Source: JADJPL01 sp964607915
GTDB taxonomy: Bacteria; Bacteroidota; Bacteroidia; Chitinophagales; Saprospiraceae
Reading direction: 5' to 3'
Assembly: GCA_964607915.1 (NCBI GenBank)
Contig: CAZSMU010000063.1
Location: 1 to 20,415, forward strand
DNA: 20,415 bases
The notes under the pieces are model-generated. The model worked only from the letters and a program-made list of their open reading frames with translations, was not told the origin of the DNA and ran no database searches. Position 1 is the first letter of the stretch, and each line of letters starts with the position of its first letter. This document shows positions 16,512 through 20,415 of the stretch, piece after piece. Made by a program: the position numbers and the translations under genes.

Positions 16512-16527
16512 CCCCTCGCAACGAGCC
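16506..16527. repeat. Half-copy of the palindromic repeat at the convergent operon junction
   Basis: CGCTGACCCCTCGCAACGAG (16506-16525) closely matches the right arm of copy 3 (CGCTGACCCCTCACAACAAG) and of copy 1 (CGCTGCCCCTCGCAATAGG). No matching left arm is found upstream in moeA, so it appears to be a solo right end or a decayed copy. It spans the moeA stop codon and reaches the stop codon of the minus-strand XdhC-YHS gene (16527-16529). Confidence 0.55.
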
Positions 16528-17519
16528 TATCCGGGTACTGCTTTTGGTATGTACTTTTCGGGATCTTTTTCAAAACTGACTTTGCAGCCGTCGCAGCAGA
16601 AATACACCTTTTCGTTATCGTACACGAGTACATATTTGGCTGTGCTTTTCTGAACGGGGATTTTGCAGACCGGGTTGAGGTAGTAGTCGTCGTTGGGCAG
16701 TGCCGAGAGCGTATTGTCTGCTTTCAGGGTTTCTTGTCCCGCTTGTTTGGCGCGAAATTCCTTGATAATTTCAGCCAGGATGCTGATGGCTACTTCTTCC
16801 GGCAGTTTGGCCCCGATATCCAGTCCGGCCGGGGTGCGTATTTCTTTGAGCTGCTCCATGCCAATACCTTTCATGCGCAATTCCTGGAAGATGCCGTTGG
16901 CTTTTTTTCTGCTGGAGACGAAGGCTGTATAGGCTGCTTTTAGGGAAAGTGCAGAAAACAGGGCTTCGGTGTCCCCTTCACCCTGCGTACAGACGACTAC
17001 ATAGCTGTTTTGATAAGATTCACCACCGGGAAAGGCCGCGTGGGCAAAGAGCTGATCCACGGTGGGGAAAAGGCCTTCTTCGATAGTGGGGACGACCACC
17101 GAGACGCGGTACTCCATCGTTTTGGCGATGCGGGCCAGGGCCATGGCGATATGGGATTTTCCGAAAATCAGGATTTGGGGCTTGGGGATGACCGGCTCGA
17201 TATAAACTTCCACTTCCCCTCCACTTTGGCAGGTCATAGTATAGCGTTTGGTTTGGCCGGAGGCACTTTCCCGTGCGTCCGGACTGATATGTACTACCCT
17301 TGGCTTGTAGTCGCATAAGGATTCCAGGGCTTCTTTAAGCACGATTCCGCGGGTACATCCCCCGCCGATCCAGCCGTATATTTTGCCGTCGGTGGTGATG
17401 ATAGCCCGATCTCCCGGTTTTCCGGAAGAGGGGATTTGGCGGCGTACAATGGTGGCGGTGGCATAGGGTTTCCCATTGCGGTTGAGGGTCAAAGCCTTCT
17501 CCAAAAAAGAATCAAGCAT
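16527..17519 (-). CDS. XdhC/CoxF-like maturation protein fused to a C-terminal YHS domain
   Basis: This 330-residue protein has an XdhC_CoxI N-terminal domain with IGGGCTRG (51-58) and TCQSGGEVEVYIEP (96-109). A Rossmann-like XdhC_C domain follows (about 111-258), with ILIFGKSHIAMALA and GLDIGAKLPEEVA. The rest is a YHS domain (about 279-325) with NPVCKIPV (Cys285) and YFCCDGC (Cys308, Cys309, Cys312). YHS domains bind metals and occur in heavy-metal ATPases and oxygenases. The fusion suggests a maturation factor that handles both cofactor and a metal, possibly copper for a Mo-Cu CO dehydrogenase-type site; that is inference. It overlaps coxE by 8 nt, so it is the last gene of the minus-strand cox operon. 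The FGKSHIA loop differs from the usual GAGHVA-type loop of XdhC. Confidence 0.9.
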   Translation of the reverse strand: MLDSFLEKALTLNRNGKPYATATIVRRQIPSSGKPGDRAIITTDGKIYGWIGGGCTRGIVLKEALESLCDYKPRVVHISPDARESASGQTKRYTMTCQSGGEVEVYIEPVIPKPQILIFGKSHIAMALARIAKTMEYRVSVVVPTIEEGLFPTVDQLFAHAAFPGGESYQNSYVVVCTQGEGDTEALFSALSLKAAYTAFVSSRKKANGIFQELRMKGIGMEQLKEIRTPAGLDIGAKLPEEVAISILAEIIKEFRAKQAGQETLKADNTLSALPNDDYYLNPVCKIPVQKSTAKYVLVYDNEKVYFCCDGCKVSFEKDPEKYIPKAVPG

Positions 17520-18648
17520 CGGTCAAGATATTTTCCAGTTGTAACAAGCTTTCAAAATTGTGGGCGGAGCCAAAGTGGCTGAGTGCGGGCAAGGCAGCCT
17601 GCATACCCCGTTGAATCGGTTCATAGCCCTGCATCCCTTTGAGTGGGTTGAGCCAGACGAGCTTTCGGGAGCGCAACTTTATTTTTTGAACAGCCTCTTC
17701 CAGTACTTCCGGCTCCCCGGTATCCAGTCCATCGCTTAGGACAATCGTGAGGGTGTTTCCGTTCAAAAATCGTTTGGCATACTCCTCATTGAAGGTTTTC
17801 AGGCAGGCGCCGATCTGGGTTCCGCCCGACCAGTGGTTAGCGGTCAGGGACACGTTGCGCAGTGCGGCGGCCAGGTTTTTTTCTGAAAGCTCATCTGTAA
17901 TTCGCATGAGCAGGGTGCTAAAAACGAACGCCTCAATGTGTTTGAAATGAGATTTCAGCGCCCAGAGGAACTTCAGCAAGTAAAACGAGTATTTATCCAT
18001 AGAACCGCTGACGTCCAGCAATACCAGGAGGCGGTAGCGTTGTTTTTTGCGTTTCAGGCGGGACAGGTGGATGAGGGCGCCTCCATTCTGGATATTCTTT
18101 CGGATGGAAGCGCCCATATCTACGGCTCCTTTTTTTGCTTTTTTGCGTTTGCGCCGGATGCGCAGGCTCATTTCGCGAACCAACTGTTCCGCCAGTTCGT
18201 CCAGCAGGGTAGATTGCTCTTCGCTCAGATGGGCAAAGTCGGTCTTTTTGAGGGTCTCTTTGGCGTTAGCCCCGGAGGTGTTTTTCGATTCTTCCTCGTT
18301 TTCCCCCTGGGTCGTTTTGCCGGTTCCGACCATTACCGCGATGCGGTTTTGCTGTTGAAAAACCCGTTTTTGGTTTTTGTAATCGGTCTTTTGTCGAACC
18401 CTTGAGCCTTTGGGATTCCAAAAGCGGTTGAAGAGGATCCGGAACCGCTCGCGCTCGTCTTTATCCGTGCAGAAGAGGGCAGCCAGGGCGAATTCGAAAT
18501 GTTCCAGGTCCCACCAAAGGCCGTGCAATGCAGCAGCTACCGCATCGTGACCGCACTGGATGCCGGATGAAAACCCGTGGGCACGAGCTTCCTGTACGAA
18601 GCCGACGAGGGCTCCGGTAAACGAAGAATAGTCCGTATAGTGGTCCAC
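17512..18648 (-). CDS. coxE: CoxE-like von Willebrand factor A domain protein
   Basis: CoxE proteins work with the MoxR-type ATPase CoxD in metal-site assembly of molybdenum hydroxylases such as aerobic CO dehydrogenase. This 378-residue protein has a helical N-terminal region, a very basic linker (RIRRKRKKAKKG, about 163-174) and a VWA domain with a complete MIDAS: DVSGSMD (Asp212, Ser214, Ser216), GGTQIG (Thr277) and LSDGLDTG (Asp306). No signal peptide is visible, so it is cytoplasmic. It lies 17 nt downstream of the small-protein gene and overlaps the XdhC-YHS gene by 8 nt, so coupled translation is likely. The MIDAS site probably grips a partner in a metal-dependent way, as in other MoxR-VWA pairs. 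Confidence 0.93.
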   Translation of the reverse strand: MDHYTDYSSFTGALVGFVQEARAHGFSSGIQCGHDAVAAALHGLWWDLEHFEFALAALFCTDKDERERFRILFNRFWNPKGSRVRQKTDYKNQKRVFQQQNRIAVMVGTGKTTQGENEEESKNTSGANAKETLKKTDFAHLSEEQSTLLDELAEQLVREMSLRIRRKRKKAKKGAVDMGASIRKNIQNGGALIHLSRLKRKKQRYRLLVLLDVSGSMDKYSFYLLKFLWALKSHFKHIEAFVFSTLLMRITDELSEKNLAAALRNVSLTANHWSGGTQIGACLKTFNEEYAKRFLNGNTLTIVLSDGLDTGEPEVLEEAVQKIKLRSRKLVWLNPLKGMQGYEPIQRGMQAALPALSHFGSAHNFESLLQLENILTDA

Positions 18649-18665
18649 CGTTGGGTGAGGGGAGA

Positions 18666-18851
18666 TTAATCGTGGTTGGGTAGGGCTTTGACCTTTTTCA
18701 TCTCCTCTATGTGTGCCCGGATTTCTTCGATGTTTACGGTGAAGGTACGGGTGCCGGGCAGGTTGACACTTTTGTAGTGTTCAGCAGCTTCTTTGGCCAC
18801 TTCCTGGCGGTTTTCTTCCTGTTCTTTGTATTCTTTCAATAAAGATGCCAT
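18666..18851 (-). CDS. Small charged helical protein between coxD and coxE
   Basis: A 61-residue, highly charged protein. Its N-terminal half is a probable helix rich in Glu and Lys (LLKEYKEQEENRQEVAKEAAEHY). A short Pro-Gly-containing stretch (NLPGTRTFTVN) and a second helix (IEEIRAHIEEMKKVKAL) follow. I do not recognise a family. It is read in the same direction as its neighbours, 17 nt after the MoxR gene stop and 17 nt before coxE, which makes it a real operon member and not a chance frame. It has no cysteines or signal peptide. It might bridge the ATPase and VWA proteins, but that is speculation. Confidence 0.7.
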   Translation of the reverse strand: MASLLKEYKEQEENRQEVAKEAAEHYKSVNLPGTRTFTVNIEEIRAHIEEMKKVKALPNHD

Positions 18852-18868
18852 GGCAAGATGTTGTTGGT

Positions 18869-19711
18869 TTAAAAAATTTCCTCCATTACGCGTTTGATGT
18901 CGCGGTCGGATTTCAGCAGGCAGGCCAAACTTTTCGTCATTGCGTCAGACGAGCCGTTGAGCAAGGCGATTCCTTTGGCCCAGTCGATCGTTTCGGCGAT
19001 TCCGGGCGATTTATCGAGTTTCAGATGGCGGATGCGGTCTACGTAGGCGACGATTTGCTCGGCCAGGCGTTCTTCGACATCGGGCAGGTGCTTTTTGATG
19101 ATGCGAATTTCTTTATCCATAGACGGATAATTGACCCAGTGGTACAAGCAGCGGCGCTTAAGGGCGTCGCCCAACTCCCGCGTTCGGTTGGAGGTCAGTA
19201 CCACCAAAGGTTTGAAGGCCGAGCGGATCGTGCCCAATTCGGGAATGCTGATTTGAAAATCGGACAAAAGCTCCAAAAGAAAGGCCTCGAACTCCTCGTC
19301 GGCGCGGTCTATTTCATCAATGAGCAGCACGCAGGGCCGGTCTGAGCGAATGGCTTTCAGCAGTGGCCTTTTCAGGAGGTACTCTTCGCCAAAAATCAGA
19401 TCTTCCTTTTCGCGTGCGGTTTTTCCGCTGTGCTCATGCAGTTTGATGGCTAGGATCTGCTTTTGGTAGTTCCATTCGTAGATGGCATTGTTTACGTCCA
19501 GGCCCTCGTAGCACTGCAGGCGAATCAATGGAAAGTCCATCAGGTCGGAAAGGATATATGCAATCCGGGTTTTGCCGACTCCGGGGTTTCCTTCCAGCAG
19601 CAGGGGTTTTTCCAGCTTCAGCATGAGGAACAGCACCGTTGCCAGCTCTTCATCAATGACATATCCCCGTTCATCAATGAGAGGAATCAATTCTTTTGGA
19701 TGGTTGACCAC
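18869..19711 (-). CDS. coxD: MoxR-family AAA+ ATPase, CoxD-like
   Basis: CoxD is an AAA+ chaperone needed for maturation of the Mo site of CO dehydrogenase. The 280-residue protein has Walker A GNPGVGKT (41-48), Walker B VLLIDEIDR (128-136), sensor 1 TSNRTRELGDALKRR (173-187) with Asn175, and the YEGLD segment (68-72) typical of MoxR/CoxD. There is no membrane segment. It starts 3 nt after the coxG stop and is followed by the small-protein gene and coxE, the classic MoxR-ATPase plus VWA pairing. A general MoxR chaperone for another client is the alternative, but the flanking coxG and xdhC genes favour a molybdenum hydroxylase client. Confidence 0.93.
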   Translation of the reverse strand: MVNHPKELIPLIDERGYVIDEELATVLFLMLKLEKPLLLEGNPGVGKTRIAYILSDLMDFPLIRLQCYEGLDVNNAIYEWNYQKQILAIKLHEHSGKTAREKEDLIFGEEYLLKRPLLKAIRSDRPCVLLIDEIDRADEEFEAFLLELLSDFQISIPELGTIRSAFKPLVVLTSNRTRELGDALKRRCLYHWVNYPSMDKEIRIIKKHLPDVEERLAEQIVAYVDRIRHLKLDKSPGIAETIDWAKGIALLNGSSDAMTKSLACLLKSDRDIKRVMEEIF

Positions 19712-19714
19712 GGG

Positions 19715-20242
19715 CTAATTCTTTTTTCCAAACAAGCTTTTGGCCATTGCGCCCAGCATCGAACCTGCCGAAAGGTCGTTTTCGACGGCTTCACCGGCCA
19801 GTTTGGCTTTGAAGTTGACGACAAACTGGTTGAGCAACTGGTCAGAAACGTCGTTGATCAAGCGCGAGCCAAACTGGGCGAGCATCCCGACGATGACGAT
19901 ATTCATCGAGAATTTCACATGGGTTTTACCGTCTACCTCGCTCAAGGTTCCGTTCATGATCATATCGGCACTTCCTTTTCCTTTGCTGTCCAGGCCTTTT
20001 CCTTTCAGCACCATGACGCGGTTGGCTTCATCGAGTTCCTGGATTTCGATATCTCCATTATAGGTAGCTTTGATAGGGCCGAACTTGGCCACCACCTCTC
20101 CTTTGAAGTTTCTGTCGTCCACTTTCTCGGTGAGGGAAGCGCCGGGCACGCAGGTAACTATGTAGGCCGGGTCGGCCAAGGCGTTCCAAACCAGTCCGAT
20201 GGGCTGGTCAATATCAAATTCTTTTTGAATAGTCGTGTTCAT
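19715..20242 (-). CDS. coxG: CoxG-like SRPBCC-fold protein
   Basis: CoxG proteins are START/SRPBCC-fold lipid-binding-type proteins reported to recruit CO dehydrogenase to the membrane. This 175-residue protein has the characteristic motifs CVPGASL (31-37) and FGPIKATYNG (54-63), followed by alternating strands and a long C-terminal helix. Its tail, SMLGAMAKSLFGKKN, is amphipathic with a basic end and could contact the membrane. I start at the ATG at 20242 (MNTTIQKEFDI); an upstream Met at 20290 would add an unlikely 16-residue hydrophobic extension. It is the first gene of the minus-strand operon, 3 nt ahead of the MoxR ATPase gene. The hydroxylase structural genes usually found next to coxG are absent from the window. 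Confidence 0.92.
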   Translation of the reverse strand: MNTTIQKEFDIDQPIGLVWNALADPAYIVTCVPGASLTEKVDDRNFKGEVVAKFGPIKATYNGDIEIQELDEANRVMVLKGKGLDSKGKGSADMIMNGTLSEVDGKTHVKFSMNIVIVGMLAQFGSRLINDVSDQLLNQFVVNFKAKLAGEAVENDLSAGSMLGAMAKSLFGKKN

Positions 20243-20314
20243 TGCGGGTATTTTTAGTAAAAAGAGCAAATGATGGAGTGATGGGAGCAAGTTCTCATCA
20301 CCCGATGGCCTCAG
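20243..20314 (-). other. Upstream region of the minus-strand cox operon
   Basis: The short stretch between the coxG start and repeat copy 4 contains no gene I can support. Read on the minus strand it carries an AT-rich run (CTTTTTACTAAAAATA) just before the ATG and a TTTG near 20269-20272. No clear -33/-7 pair at proper spacing was found, so the promoter is unassigned. Confidence 0.3.
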
Positions 20315-20389
20315 GCGAGTGGGTGGGGAATCTGCGAGAGGTCAAAAATGGCCTTTTTGTCCCCTCGCGGATTCCCTGTCAACAAGTCT
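20315..20389. repeat. Palindromic intergenic repeat element, copy 4 (long form)
   Basis: A hairpin-forming repeat of about 75 nt lies upstream of coxG. GGGAATCTGCGAGAGG (20326-20341) plus TCAAAAA pairs with TTTTTGTCCCCTCGCGGATTCCC (20353-20375). The centre GTCAAAAATGGCCTTTTTGTC (20341-20361) is almost self-complementary and matches the centre of copy 1. The right end GTCAACAAGTC (20378-20388) matches copies 2 and 3; the left end (GAGTGGGTGGGG) has diverged. Confidence 0.7.
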
Positions 20390-20415
20390 AAAAGTATCCG
20401 ACTGCTTTCAACTCT

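Noticed and set aside
18649..18665. A stretch near the coxE start (minus-strand CCCCTCACCCAACGG) resembling the right arm of repeat copy 3.
   Set aside because: Only about 8 consecutive bases match, there is no left arm or central A/T run, and most of it overlaps coding or ribosome-binding sequence; chance similarity is likely.
18845..20257. Long plus-strand open frames opposite coxD and coxG.
   Set aside because: They mirror the codon pattern of the minus-strand genes, whose Walker and CoxG motifs are clear, and have no domain features of their own.

Overview
The window (about 20.4 kb, moderately GC-rich) looks like a chromosomal segment of a member of the Bacteroidota, plausibly a Saprospiria- or Chitinophagia-type organism. 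The evidence is the TPR / DUF4292 lipoprotein / EnvC gene order typical of that phylum, weak or absent Shine-Dalgarno sequences, and two upstream regions resembling the Bacteroidota promoter (TTTG, about 20 nt, TAnnTTTG). The lineage is inferred. There are no rRNA, tRNA, CRISPR, transposase or phage genes.

Left part (1-7460, all plus strand). A C-terminal gene fragment is followed by a 306-nt gap holding two palindromic repeat elements. Next comes a translationally coupled envelope operon: a TPR protein, a DUF4292 lipoprotein and an EnvC-like degenerate LytM factor. A third repeat element separates it from the ribosome-associated GTPase HflX and an M29 aminopeptidase only 7 nt downstream. A GTG-started 241-residue protein that looks like a degenerate DEDDh exonuclease fold closes this part.

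Middle (7465-10718). A minus-strand MBL/beta-CASP RNase-like protein converges on the exonuclease-like gene. It diverges from a large exported esterase-type alpha/beta hydrolase.

Right part (10754-20242) is a molybdenum-enzyme module of two convergent operons. The plus-strand arm is moaA, an FdhF/YdeP-type molybdopterin oxidoreductase, xdhC and moeA. The minus-strand arm, read from the right, is coxG, a MoxR/CoxD AAA+ ATPase, a 61-residue small protein, coxE (VWA) and a second xdhC fused to a C-terminal YHS metal-binding domain. Together these genes make the pterin precursor, insert molybdenum, and mature and position a CO-dehydrogenase/xanthine-dehydrogenase-type hydroxylase. The hydroxylase structural subunits (large, medium, small) are not in the window; the FdhF-like enzyme is the only molybdoenzyme visible.

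The most unusual features are (i) a family of roughly 75-nt intergenic inverted-repeat elements with CTTGTTG/CAACAAG-like ends and an A-run/GGCC/T-run centre, with three long copies, one compact near-perfect palindrome and one half-copy spanning both stop codons where the two Mo operons meet; (ii) the XdhC-YHS fusion, a candidate for combined cofactor and metal delivery; (iii) the uncharacterised 61-residue protein between CoxD and CoxE; and (iv) the degenerate exonuclease-like protein.
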